NCBI GenBank assembly: GCA_963925605.1
Contig: CAWURY010000018.1
Span: 1 to 8,873, forward strand
DNA from: Porticoccus sp963925605
GTDB lineage: Bacteria; Pseudomonadota; Gammaproteobacteria; Pseudomonadales; Porticoccaceae
Direction: 5' to 3'
DNA length: 8,873 nucleotides
How positions within the stretch are numbered: position 1 is the stretch's first letter; every line of letters begins with the position of its first letter. The notes under the pieces were generated by a model. The model was not told the DNA's origin, did not search any database, and saw only the letters and a program-made list of their open reading frames with translations. The translations under genes and the position numbers were made by a program. This document shows positions 1 through 6,658 of this stretch, piece by piece.

Positions 1-483
1 TACATAGGTTGCCTATGGATGGTGGAGAAAAACAAAAATAGTACGGCAGGCTTGTTCTGGGTTTTCGCGCTGACTGGATGGATGGGCTTCACTCTCGGCC
101 CAATAATAAACTTCTATCTCTCAACCTCTGGCCCTCAGCTAATCTTAACGGCCTTAGGTGGAAGTGCGCTTATCTTCTTCGCCTGCTCTTCCTATGTCCT
201 TGTTACCAAAAAGGAGTTGTCTTTCATGGGCGGATTTCTGATGACAGGCATGATTATCGCATTCATTGCCGCGATTGCGAACGTCTTCCTTCAGATTCAA
301 GGATTATCTTTGGTGCTTTCTTGTATATTCCTGCTGATCGCATCAGGTGTCATCATGTGGCAAACCAGCGCCATCATCCATGGCGGTGAGCGCAACTACA
401 TCTCTGCTACCGTTACTTTATATTTGATGCTTTATAATATATTTGTCAGTCTGCTGCATCTGATAGGGATGCGTGATGATTAA
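1..483 (+). CDS. yccA: YccA/Bax inhibitor-1 family inner-membrane protein, 5' end cut by window edge
   Basis: The frame is open through the left edge, so the first ATG in view (position 19) is internal and about 160 residues are visible. From memory these align with the last two-thirds of E. coli YccA (219 residues). Shared stretches include GFTLGPIINFYL, the ALGG-A-FF-CS-YVL segment, SF-GG-LM-G, ANVFLQ, IIHGGE-NYI-ATV-LY and the YNIFVSLL end. About five hydrophobic membrane-spanning segments can be seen. In E. coli, YccA is a multispanning protein that binds the FtsH-HflKC protease complex and modulates its activity; the same role here is inference. Its last codons overlap the tusE start by 8 bases (ATG at 476), which implies translational coupling and matches the yccA-tusE order of E. 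coli. Confidence 0.93.
   Translation, partial: YIGCLWMVEKNKNSTAGLFWVFALTGWMGFTLGPIINFYLSTSGPQLILTALGGSALIFFACSSYVLVTKKELSFMGGFLMTGMIIAFIAAIANVFLQIQGLSLVLSCIFLLIASGVIMWQTSAIIHGGERNYISATVTLYLMLYNIFVSLLHLIGMRDD
465..469 (+). promoter_or_regulatory. Shine-Dalgarno site for tusE
   Basis: AGGGA lies 6 bases before the ATG at 476, inside the end of yccA. It is the evidence that fixes the original tusE start at 476, in a different frame from the rest of the tusE body. No usable start codon or ribosome binding site exists in the body's own frame. Confidence 0.6.
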
Positions 484-804
484 CGATACGCGGAATGCGT
501 AATAGAAAAAAATATTAGCCTTCTCAGTAGTCTTGCTGCCTGGTCTGAAAAAACTGCCAGGCAGCTTGCCGCTGAAGAAGATATTAAGCTCACCAAACAA
601 CACATCGAAATACTATATTTAGCTCGACAATTTTATGCTGATTACGGCTTTTCGCCATCCATGCGGCCATTAGTCAAGCTTATAGCCATTAACCTAGATG
701 TTAGCAAAGCTCGTAGCATCTATTTAATGCAACTATTTCCGTCAAGCCCAGCCAAAATAGTAGCCAAGCTAGCTGGACTACCAAAACCAAAAAACTGTTT
801 ATAA
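476..804 (+). pseudogene. tusE: TusE (DsrC-family sulfur-relay protein), frameshifted near the start
   Basis: TusE accepts persulfide sulfur from TusBCD and hands it to MnmA for 2-thiolation of tRNA U34. The body lies in frame 1 from 484 to the TAA at 802-804. It shows the family landmarks: AAWSE, ARQFYADYGFSPSMRPLVK, LFP-SPAK, AGLPKP and the conserved penultimate Cys (KNCL). That frame has no ATG, GTG or TTG before the family's conserved Trp. The expected start, ATG at 476 with an AGGGA site, reads MINDTRNA and then hits TAA TAG at 500-505. Adding one base between about 484 and 500 joins the two frames. It gives a 109-residue protein, the E. coli TusE length, with Trp at residue 23 as in E. 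coli. The rest is undamaged, so this is either a recent deletion or a sequencing/assembly error. Confidence 0.88.
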
Positions 805-827
805 CTAACAATCAAAATAGGGTTCGT

Positions 828-1181
828 ATGCCGCCAACTAGCCAATCTTTTTCACAGGAAGCCTGCGAAGCATGCATTGCAGGCGCGCCCACCGTATCAA
901 ATGCTGAAGCAGTCAAATTATTAAAGCTGCTACCCAACTGGAACATAAAAATTGACAAGGGCATCCCTCAGCTAACAAGAATCTTTAGTTTTAGTGACTT
1001 CAGGAAAGCCTTAAATTTCACAAATCAAGTTGGGGGGCTAGCAGAGTTATCCCAGCATCATCCAGCTATATTGCTAGAGTGGGGAAAGGTCGTCGTTACC
1101 TGGTGGACTCATAAAATTGAAGGACTTCACAAGAACGACTTTATCATGGCGGCGCGCACTGATGAGGCCTTCAAAAACTAA
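828..1181 (+). CDS. phhB: 4a-hydroxytetrahydrobiopterin dehydratase (pterin-4a-carbinolamine dehydratase)
   Basis: This cytosolic enzyme dehydrates 4a-hydroxytetrahydrobiopterin, the by-product of phenylalanine hydroxylase, so that the pterin cofactor can be recycled. The 117-residue protein carries the family motif: Glu73, then three residues, then His77-His78-Pro79, an aromatic Trp85, His95 and Asp104. The N-terminal EACEACIAGAP segment, with two cysteines, is typical of bacterial PhhB-type members. ATG 828 is preceded by AGGG at 819-822. No phenylalanine hydroxylase (phhA) gene lies in this window, so the partner is elsewhere, or the protein serves another pterin-linked role. It sits 23 bases after the tusE remnant and may share its transcript. 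Confidence 0.94.
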   Translation: MPPTSQSFSQEACEACIAGAPTVSNAEAVKLLKLLPNWNIKIDKGIPQLTRIFSFSDFRKALNFTNQVGGLAELSQHHPAILLEWGKVVVTWWTHKIEGLHKNDFIMAARTDEAFKN

Positions 1182-1264
1182 ATCTAAGTACTATTTGCAT
1201 CAAGCATTAGGCATCCAGAAACCTCCAAAAAAATTACTATTAACTTGACCTAAAAGGCTACATC

Positions 1265-2347
1265 GTGCAACAAGCTCATCCGGATAAATATCAACAGTTG
1301 CTTGACGAAAAATTAGCTGATCTCAAGAAAATATTTGCCGGAATCAAACATCCACCCCTTGAAGTGTATGCATCAGACGCCCTTCATTTCAGAATGAGAG
1401 CAGAATTTCGCATTTGGCATGAAGACGGGAATGCCTATTACGCAATGAATACACCTGGGGGAAAACGCCCCTATATTATCTCTGACTTTCCAATAGGCTC
1501 TAACAAAATAAATGAGCTTATGGGGCCGCTTCTAGAAAAGATCAATACCAATGATGTCCTTAAAAAGAAGCTTTTTTCTGCTGAGTTTCTGACGACGCTT
1601 AATGGTGATTCAGTTATAACTCTCATCTATCACAAGATACTAAACGAAGATTGGAGAGAAGCTGCCATTGATCTTCAACAAAAGTTAACTACAAATATTA
1701 TAGGTCGTAGCCGTAAAAAAAAGATGGTAATCGGTCTAAACTATGTGATGGAGAAATTACTTGTTGATGACAAAGAGTACCAATACAAGCAAGTTGAGAC
1801 AGGGTTTACTCAGCCCAATGCAAAAATTAACCAAGCAATGCTTAACTGGGCTTTGCGCCAAACCAAGGGATGTAAAGGCGACCTACTAGAACTATATTGC
1901 GGAAATGGGAATTTCACCTCCGTGCTTGCTCAAAATTTTAGAAAAGTTCTAGCTACCGAGATCTCAAAAATATCAGTGGATTCTGCCCACTATAACCTAG
2001 AAAAAAATCATATAGACAATGTCACTATTGCGAGAATGTCTAGTGAAGAAATAACACAAGCGCTGGATAGAATTAGGCTCTTTCGAAGATTAAAAGATAT
2101 TGATCTGGATGATTATAATTTCAGCACAATTTTTGTAGACCCTCCCCGCTCAGGCCTAGATAAAGAAACTCTCAAATTAGTGAAAAAATTTGATGACATT
2201 CTTTATGTTTCATGCAACCCGTCAACACTTATGGAAAATATAACCATGCTCGAGGGGGCTCATTCAATAGAAAATTTCGCTGTTTTTGATCAATTTCCTT
2301 ATACCCCGCACCTAGAATGTGGTATTTTTCTTAAAATAAAAAAATAA
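1265..2347 (+). CDS. trmA: tRNA (uracil-54-C5)-methyltransferase
   Basis: TrmA transfers a methyl group from S-adenosylmethionine to C5 of U54 in the T-loop of tRNA. The 360 residues compare with 366 in E. coli TrmA. Clear family blocks are HFRMRAEFRIWH near the N-terminus, the FTQPNAKIN motif, the SAM-binding loop LLELYCGNGNF, IFVDPPRSGLD, and YVSCNPSTL with the catalytic nucleophile Cys317. The general base is Glu351 in HLECG; its 34-residue spacing from the Cys equals that of E. coli Cys324/Glu358. The start codon is GTG at 1265, with AAAAGG at 1252-1257; an in-frame TAA at 1241 excludes a longer form. No other rRNA-targeting member (RlmC/RlmD) fits as well, because there is no N-terminal iron-sulfur cysteine cluster. 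Confidence 0.97.
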   Translation: MQQAHPDKYQQLLDEKLADLKKIFAGIKHPPLEVYASDALHFRMRAEFRIWHEDGNAYYAMNTPGGKRPYIISDFPIGSNKINELMGPLLEKINTNDVLKKKLFSAEFLTTLNGDSVITLIYHKILNEDWREAAIDLQQKLTTNIIGRSRKKKMVIGLNYVMEKLLVDDKEYQYKQVETGFTQPNAKINQAMLNWALRQTKGCKGDLLELYCGNGNFTSVLAQNFRKVLATEISKISVDSAHYNLEKNHIDNVTIARMSSEEITQALDRIRLFRRLKDIDLDDYNFSTIFVDPPRSGLDKETLKLVKKFDDILYVSCNPSTLMENITMLEGAHSIENFAVFDQFPYTPHLECGIFLKIKK

Positions 2348-2413
2348 TTAACTTTTTATTATCAAATACTTAACTAAAATATTATAAGATTTTTCACGTT
2401 AAGTAGTTTTTAT

Positions 2414-2434
2414 TGCATATAAAGTTATAATGCA
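2414..2434 (+). promoter_or_regulatory. Probable promoter -10 region of the cold-shock gene, with imperfect palindrome
   Basis: TATAAT at 2426-2431 is a perfect -10 hexamer in a very AT-rich stretch. The -35 match at normal spacing is poor (GTAGTT at 2403-2408). The -10 sits inside an imperfect palindrome, TGCAT (2414-2418) and ATGCA (2430-2434). A second inverted pair lies just upstream, ACTTAAC (2368-2374) and GTTAAGT (2398-2404). Either could be an operator, but that is inference. Transcription from this site would begin near 2438, giving a leader of about 45 bases. Confidence 0.45.
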
Positions 2435-2481
2435 TGTGCAGAATACTGCAACAAACAAACATGAAAATAAAAGAGATTGCT

Positions 2482-2688
2482 ATGAGTAAAGGTACAGTTA
2501 AGTGGTTCAATGCAGACAAAGGTTTTGGTTTTATTACTCCAGAAGATGGCGGAAAGGACTTGTTTGTACATCACTCAGAAATTAAAAATGGCGGCGGTTA
2601 CGCAACTTTAAATGACGGCCAAGCAGTGACGTTCGAAGTTGGTCAAGGACAAAAAGGACCGTGTGCAAATAACGTAGTACCTGAATAA
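2482..2688 (+). CDS. CspA-family cold-shock protein
   Basis: A 68-residue single-domain OB-fold nucleic-acid-binding protein. It begins MSKGTVKWFN and carries RNP1 (KGFGFI, residues 13-18) and RNP2 (LFVHHS, 27-32), followed by the usual NGGGYATLNDGQAVTFEV region and a VPE end. Family members bind single-stranded RNA and DNA and act as RNA chaperones; some are cold-induced and others constitutive, and the sequence does not say which this is. The frame is open up to ATG 2434, but that codon overlaps the likely -10 element and would not be transcribed. An internal ATG at 2461 would add a non-family MKIKEIA extension. ATG 2482 gives the family's exact start. The gene is monocistronic, bounded by its own promoter and a strong terminator. 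Confidence 0.95.
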   Translation: MSKGTVKWFNADKGFGFITPEDGGKDLFVHHSEIKNGGGYATLNDGQAVTFEVGQGQKGPCANNVVPE

Positions 2689-2715
2689 CTTATCAGGCTA
2701 CATGCGCGCACCCTG

Positions 2716-2748
2716 GCAATAGGTTGAATCAACCTATTGCTTTTTTTT
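2716..2748 (+). terminator. Strong intrinsic terminator of the cold-shock gene
   Basis: A perfect 11-bp stem, GCAATAGGTTG (2716-2726) with CAACCTATTGC (2730-2740), closes a 3-base AAT loop. It is followed at once by eight T residues (2741-2748). It lies 27 bases after the cold-shock stop codon and ends that transcript, isolating the downstream isocitrate dehydrogenase gene. Confidence 0.93.
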
Positions 2749-2891
2749 GCCAAAAAATTAGGCTCTTTGGGTTCGTAAAGGTATCCGCCATAAGCCCATA
2801 TGCCTTTCTTTTCTCCACCGTTAGCGTAAATTAAAGTGTCCGGATATTTTTCGGAAACTTTAATTTTTGTGTCTTTCTGGATGAACACTGT

Positions 2892-2920
2892 TTTTAAATT
2901 TAAGCATTTTTCTATATACT
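2892..2920 (+). promoter_or_regulatory. Candidate promoter for isocitrate dehydrogenase
   Basis: TATACT at 2915-2920 resembles a -10 element. The hexamer 17 bases upstream (TTTTAA, 2892-2897) is only a half match to the -35 consensus. A promoter is expected here because the preceding gene ends in a strong terminator. Transcription would start about 85 bases before the coding start. Confidence 0.35.
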
Positions 2921-3012
2921 GTAAGTCAATAATAAGATGAGAGATTACTGCCTAGTCAACAGCTAGCAAGAAGCGATCCGCCAAGCCTAAACTGCCTTCT
3001 GAGGGGCCAAAA

Positions 3013-5247
3013 ATGACCAAAGAAATTTCTAAAATAATCTACACAAAAACAGATGAAGCGCCAGCATTAGCAACTTACTCCCTCCTACCCATCGTCAACG
3101 CATTTACCAAGGCAGCAAGTGTTGTTGTAGAAACATCAGATCTTTCTCTAGCATCTCGAATTTTATCTACATTTCCGGAAAAACTTAAGGAAGAGCAAAA
3201 AGTAAGTGATGCATTGCATGAGCTGGGGGAGCTAACACAAAATCCAAATGCCAATATTATTAAACTACCAAATATAAGTGCTTCTATTCCGCAGCTAAAA
3301 GAAGCAATTACCGAGCTTCAATCAAAGGGTTACGATATCCCCGGCTATCCGGAAAGCATCAAAAATCCTGAGAGCACAGCTATAATAAATAAATATGCGA
3401 AAGTCCTCGGCAGCGCTGTAAATCCTGTACTACGAGAAGGAAACTCGGATCGTAGAGCCCCAAAGGCAGTGAAGCAATTTGCTCGCAAACACCCTCATCG
3501 CATGGGCAAATGGAGTCAATCTTCACGCACGCATGTGGCTCACATGAGAAGTGGGGACTTTTACAGTAGCGACATAGGCACGACGATGAAGAATGCTGAA
3601 ACAGTTAGCATTGAACTGGTCGATAGCTCAGGAAAAACAACCCTACTTAAAGACAACATTGCTGTTCAGAAAGGTGAGCTAGTAAGCGCTATGTTCATGA
3701 GCATCAAAGCGCTCCGAAAGTTCTTGGATGAAGAGATGGAAGGCGCTAGGAAAGCAGACCTACTGTTTTCTTTACACCTTAAAGCGACAATGATGAAAGT
3801 CTCTGATCCTATTATTTTTGGGCATGCCGTGACCGTGTACTATCAAAGTGCGTTTGAAAAGTACGCCTCCACATTAGCTGACCTTGAAGTGAATCCTAAT
3901 GATGGTATCGGCAGCGTCTTCAAAAAAATTGATCAACTCCCTTACTCTAAGAGAGTGGAAGTTGAAACAGAATTTCGTCGATGCTATGAAATACGGCCAG
4001 AGATGGCCATGGTCGACTCTGATAAGGGCATAACTAATTTACATGTTCCTAGCGATATCATAGTTGACGCCTCGATGCCTGCGATGATTCGCGATGGCGG
4101 CATGATGTGGAATGCGCACGGTAAACTAAGGTCGACAAAAGCGGTGATTCCAGATACTAGCTACGCAACTATTTATCAGGAAGTTATTAATTTTTGCAAA
4201 CATCATGATGCATTTGACCCTACAACCATGGGCACCGTGCCTAATGTCGGCCTTATGGCTCAAAAGGCTGAGGAGTATGGCTCACATGATAAAACATTTG
4301 TAGCGCCTGCAAATGGAACCATACGCATCATCACCAAAAGCGGAGAAGTGGTACTTCAGCATGAAAATATTGAAAAAGGTGACATATGGCGAATGTGTCA
4401 GGCTAAGGATGCACCCATTCAAGATTGGGTAAAGCTAGCCGTAACAAGAGCCAGGGCCAGCGGCATGCCTGCAATTTTTTGGCTTGATGCTAAACGTGGA
4501 CATGATGCTCAGATGATAAAAAAGGTGAAAAAATACCTGAAAGACCATAACACAGCAGGTCTTCGAATTGAAATCATGACCCCAGAAAGAGCCATACGCC
4601 TAACCATGGAAAGACTGAAGGGCGGCAAAGACACCATTTCCGTTACAGGTAACGTATTACGCGACTATTTAACTGACCTATTTCCTATTTTGGAATTAGG
4701 CACTAGCGCAAAAATGCTTTCTATTGTGCCGCTAATGGCAGGCGGAGGACTTTTTGAAACAGGAGCCGGAGGCTCGGCACCAAAACATGTCCAGCAATTT
4801 ACTGAGGAAGGTCATCTACGATGGGATTCGCTAGGCGAATTCCTTGCACTGGCTGTTTCGCTAGAAAATATTGCGACCAAAACAGGTAACCCGAAAGCAC
4901 AAATTTTGGCAGACTCACTTGACAGGGCAACAGGTCGTCTCCTGGAAACAGGGAAGTCCCCCTCTCGCAAGGTTCGCGAACTTGACAATCGGGGTAGTCA
5001 TTTTTATCTAGCCCTATACTGGGCTGAAGATCTAGCAACACAGAAAGACGACCTCGACCTTCAAAAGATATTCCGCGAGTTATCACAAAAACTTCGCGAT
5101 AACGAACAGCTTATTGTTGATGAGCTTATTGCTTGCCAAGGAGGCAAGACTGACATTGGTGGATATTACCAGCTTGATCCAGTGAAAGCTGAGAGGGCTA
5201 TGCGTCCAAGCGAGACTTTAAATACATTATTAAACAATGTTTCGTAA
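3013..5247 (+). CDS. icd: NADP-dependent isocitrate dehydrogenase, monomeric type (IDH-II)
   Basis: Oxidative decarboxylation of isocitrate to 2-oxoglutarate in the TCA cycle, making NADPH. The 744 residues match the monomeric class (741 in Azotobacter vinelandii), which is unrelated in length to the dimeric enzyme of about 416 residues. The isocitrate site is intact. In the block GSAVNPVLREGNSDRR, Ser134, Asn137, Arg141 and Arg147 correspond to the Azotobacter ligands shifted by two. Asp352 lies in VDASMPAMIRDGG, and Arg550, Asp551 and Asp555 lie in the LRDYLTDLFPILELGT segment. The NADP-binding residues His592, Arg603 and Arg652 also have counterparts. ATG 3013 is preceded by GAGGGG at 3001-3006. 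No terminator is evident after the stop codon, so transcription may continue into the cupin gene. Confidence 0.98.
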   Translation: MTKEISKIIYTKTDEAPALATYSLLPIVNAFTKAASVVVETSDLSLASRILSTFPEKLKEEQKVSDALHELGELTQNPNANIIKLPNISASIPQLKEAITELQSKGYDIPGYPESIKNPESTAIINKYAKVLGSAVNPVLREGNSDRRAPKAVKQFARKHPHRMGKWSQSSRTHVAHMRSGDFYSSDIGTTMKNAETVSIELVDSSGKTTLLKDNIAVQKGELVSAMFMSIKALRKFLDEEMEGARKADLLFSLHLKATMMKVSDPIIFGHAVTVYYQSAFEKYASTLADLEVNPNDGIGSVFKKIDQLPYSKRVEVETEFRRCYEIRPEMAMVDSDKGITNLHVPSDIIVDASMPAMIRDGGMMWNAHGKLRSTKAVIPDTSYATIYQEVINFCKHHDAFDPTTMGTVPNVGLMAQKAEEYGSHDKTFVAPANGTIRIITKSGEVVLQHENIEKGDIWRMCQAKDAPIQDWVKLAVTRARASGMPAIFWLDAKRGHDAQMIKKVKKYLKDHNTAGLRIEIMTPERAIRLTMERLKGGKDTISVTGNVLRDYLTDLFPILELGTSAKMLSIVPLMAGGGLFETGAGGSAPKHVQQFTEEGHLRWDSLGEFLALAVSLENIATKTGNPKAQILADSLDRATGRLLETGKSPSRKVRELDNRGSHFYLALYWAEDLATQKDDLDLQKIFRELSQKLRDNEQLIVDELIACQGGKTDIGGYYQLDPVKAERAMRPSETLNTLLNNVS

Positions 5248-5283
5248 TCAGTCTTTTTGAGATTATATTAGCCTTAATTGATG

Positions 5284-5329
5284 ATTTTTCAGCTTTTGAT
5301 GGAATCAAATCTACCAAGAGCTGAAAAAT
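5284..5329. repeat. 15-bp inverted repeat between icd and the cupin gene
   Basis: Left arm ATTTTTCAGCTTTTG (5284-5298) and right arm CAAGAGCTGAAAAAT (5315-5329) pair along all 15 positions, with one G-T wobble, around a 16-base spacer. Neither strand has a T-tract after the hairpin, so it is not a classical intrinsic terminator. It lies 15 bases before the preferred start of the cupin gene, where it could be an operator, an mRNA leader structure or a 3'-end stabilising hairpin of the icd message. Confidence 0.7.
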
Positions 5330-5343
5330 TTAATCGAAAACCT

Positions 5344-5778
5344 ATGAATAAAACACTAATGACTCCCAATACTTTACCTTCGGTTATTTTATTAACTTCA
5401 ATCATGTTGATTGGGGTATCCCCAGCGCAATCTGAAAGGCTTACTCTAGGCAGTCTGCCTATACCTGACACTGTTGGTAATATTTATGTCCAAAAACTTG
5501 CTAGCGATAGCTATTCAACTGATTTTTTAATTGTCATAAAAAGTCATGTTCCTCTCCACAAACATGCTCATCATACCGAAACTATCTACGTATTAGAGGG
5601 GACAGGGGAATTTCAAGAAGGCAATAAACACCTCGTGATAGGGCCAGGTGACTACCTAAGGATACCCAAAGGCACACCTCATGGCGTCAGGGTTACATCC
5701 TCCAAACCACTCAAAGTATTATCAGTTCAAGCCCCTGAATTTTTTGGCAAAGATCGCATCGCTGTAGAGAACCCCTAG
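5344..5778 (+). CDS. Exported small cupin-domain protein
   Basis: A 144-residue protein with one conserved beta-barrel cupin domain of unknown substrate. The first motif has His72, His74 and Glu79 with two extra histidines (HKHAHHTE). The second is GDYLRIPKGTPH, with His113, completing a three-His/one-Glu metal site. I start it at ATG 5344 because residues 1-30 then form a signal peptide: a Lys near the start, a hydrophobic run PSVILLTSIMLIGV, and SPA or AQS as cleavage site. Upstream in-frame starts (TTG 5278, ATG 5281) would add a polar stretch and run across the inverted repeat; none of the starts has a good ribosome binding site. The protein is probably periplasmic. Its stop codon abuts the next gene's ATG, which suggests linked function. 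Confidence 0.8.
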   Translation: MNKTLMTPNTLPSVILLTSIMLIGVSPAQSERLTLGSLPIPDTVGNIYVQKLASDSYSTDFLIVIKSHVPLHKHAHHTETIYVLEGTGEFQEGNKHLVIGPGDYLRIPKGTPHGVRVTSSKPLKVLSVQAPEFFGKDRIAVENP

Positions 5779-6192
5779 ATGAGTAATACCAGGACTCAAA
5801 ATAAAGCTATCTACTCGCCTTTGCAGATTTTTTTCGGCTCTTTATTTTTTGGCCCACTCTCTATGTTGTATTTTCTCTGGAAAAATTTCGATACCATGAA
5901 AGAGCCCGTTAAAGCTAAAAAAGTCCCCTATTACGGCTCTATTTTTATTATTATTTTAATGACATGCCTTAAGTTAACCCCCTCTGAAATAAACCAACTA
6001 GTGCCTGGGATAGTCGTTCCTTTCCTCTACGCATTGGTTGCACTACAGATATCAACATCCTTGCAAATGAATAAAAAGACAATAATAACTAACCCTAATT
6101 ACATATTTCAGCCACCATGGAAAGTTATAGCCTGCGGCGCAATGCTCTACCTACCTTGGCTTGCCATTAGCTTCTATATGCAGAGCTTGTAA
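5779..6192 (+). CDS. Four-helix membrane protein of unknown function
   Basis: A 137-residue hydrophobic protein that I cannot assign to a named function. Four likely membrane segments are visible, around residues 13-34 (IFFGSLFFGPLSMLYFLW), 48-64 (YYGSIFIIILMTCLKL), 74-92 (VPGIVVPFLYALVALQIS) and 116-135 (VIACGAMLYLPWLAISF). The opening YSPLQIFFGSLFFGPLSMLY, followed by KNFDTM, resembles a recurrent proteobacterial hypothetical family whose members begin with a similar Gly-Pro-containing helix. The ATG follows the cupin stop with no gap, so it is almost certainly translated from the same mRNA. TAGAGA at 5765-5770 may serve as ribosome binding site. Confidence 0.78.
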   Translation: MSNTRTQNKAIYSPLQIFFGSLFFGPLSMLYFLWKNFDTMKEPVKAKKVPYYGSIFIIILMTCLKLTPSEINQLVPGIVVPFLYALVALQISTSLQMNKKTIITNPNYIFQPPWKVIACGAMLYLPWLAISFYMQSL

Positions 6193-6242
6193 AAAGCTAT
6201 CATTAGAAACAAGCTATAAACTATAAGTTTCCCAGCCATTCA

Positions 6243-6248
6243 TATAAT
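6243..6248 (+). promoter_or_regulatory. Candidate -10 element for the DUF1330 gene
   Basis: TATAAT occurs 33 bases before the start codon in the 89-base gap after the membrane-protein gene. No recognisable -35 lies at normal spacing, so the call rests on the hexamer and its position only. Confidence 0.3.
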
Positions 6249-6281
6249 ATTCTGATTGATTCTTTAACAACGGAGAAAAAT

Positions 6282-6608
6282 ATGCCCGCCTATCTAATTG
6301 GAGAAGTCATCGTTACAGATGAATCATGGATTTCTGGATACGCCAAAAATGTGCATGACATTGTGCACAAGCATAGAGGGAAGTATCTATCTAGAAGTTC
6401 GAATATTACGCACGTAGAAGGAAATCCTACTGGGGCATCACTGATAGCATTGGTTGAATTTCCCAGTATGAATGCAGCAAAAGCCTTCGTTGAAGATCCA
6501 GACTATCAAGAATTTAGAGTGTCTCGCATGAAAGGAAGTATTAGCACTGTTCAGATAATAGATAGCAGCGATGCTGCGGGCACCATTCCATACCTTACAA
6601 TAAGTTAA
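6282..6608 (+). CDS. DUF1330 family protein
   Basis: A 108-residue cytosolic protein of the DUF1330 family, which belongs to the dimeric alpha-beta-barrel (ferredoxin-like) fold superfamily. The recognisable pattern is the opening PAYLIGEVIVTDESW, then HRGKYLSR, then LVEFPSMNAAKAFVEDPDYQ and a short arginine-rich end to the second helix. Members are small homodimers whose substrate is unknown. ATG 6282 is preceded by CGGAG at 6271-6275 with good spacing. The C-terminal tail beyond about residue 95 (DSSDAAGTIPYLTIS) is longer than the core domain needs. It is separated from the upstream gene by 89 bases with a possible promoter, so it is probably its own unit. Confidence 0.87.
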   Translation: MPAYLIGEVIVTDESWISGYAKNVHDIVHKHRGKYLSRSSNITHVEGNPTGASLIALVEFPSMNAAKAFVEDPDYQEFRVSRMKGSISTVQIIDSSDAAGTIPYLTIS

Positions 6609-6624
6609 TCTGGTTCCGTATAGC

Positions 6625-6650
6625 CACCTGATGACAGAGTGCGGTTTTTT
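6625..6650 (+). terminator. Weak intrinsic terminator after the DUF1330 gene
   Basis: CACCTG (6625-6630) pairs with CAG and GTG (6635-6637, 6639-6641) across a 4-base ATGA loop with one bulged A. After CGG it is followed by six T residues (6645-6650) and a further T-rich run to 6660. The stem is short, but the position at a convergent gene junction fits a terminator. The T-tract faces only the plus strand. Confidence 0.5.
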
Positions 6651-6658
6651 ATTTCTTT

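Noticed and set aside
496..512. Programmed -1 ribosomal frameshift to express tusE
   Set aside because: The stop codons at 500-505 come before the seven-A run, and the bases at 494-500 offer no slippery heptamer or re-pairing for a -1 slip. No downstream stem or pseudoknot stands out.
418..603. Minus-strand 61-codon open frame
   Set aside because: It is antisense to the end of yccA and the start of tusE, both supported by strong family matches, and it has no recognisable protein features.
2434..2481. N-terminal extension of the cold-shock protein
   Set aside because: ATG 2434 overlaps the probable -10 element, and the extra residues match nothing in the family; MSKGTVKWF at 2482 is the normal start.
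4799..5086. Minus-strand 95-codon open frame
   Set aside because: It lies wholly inside the conserved isocitrate dehydrogenase gene on the opposite strand and looks like a shadow of that coding sequence.
5248..5330. Intrinsic terminator after icd
   Set aside because: The inverted repeat has no T-tract after its right arm on either strand, so it is listed as a repeat of unknown role.
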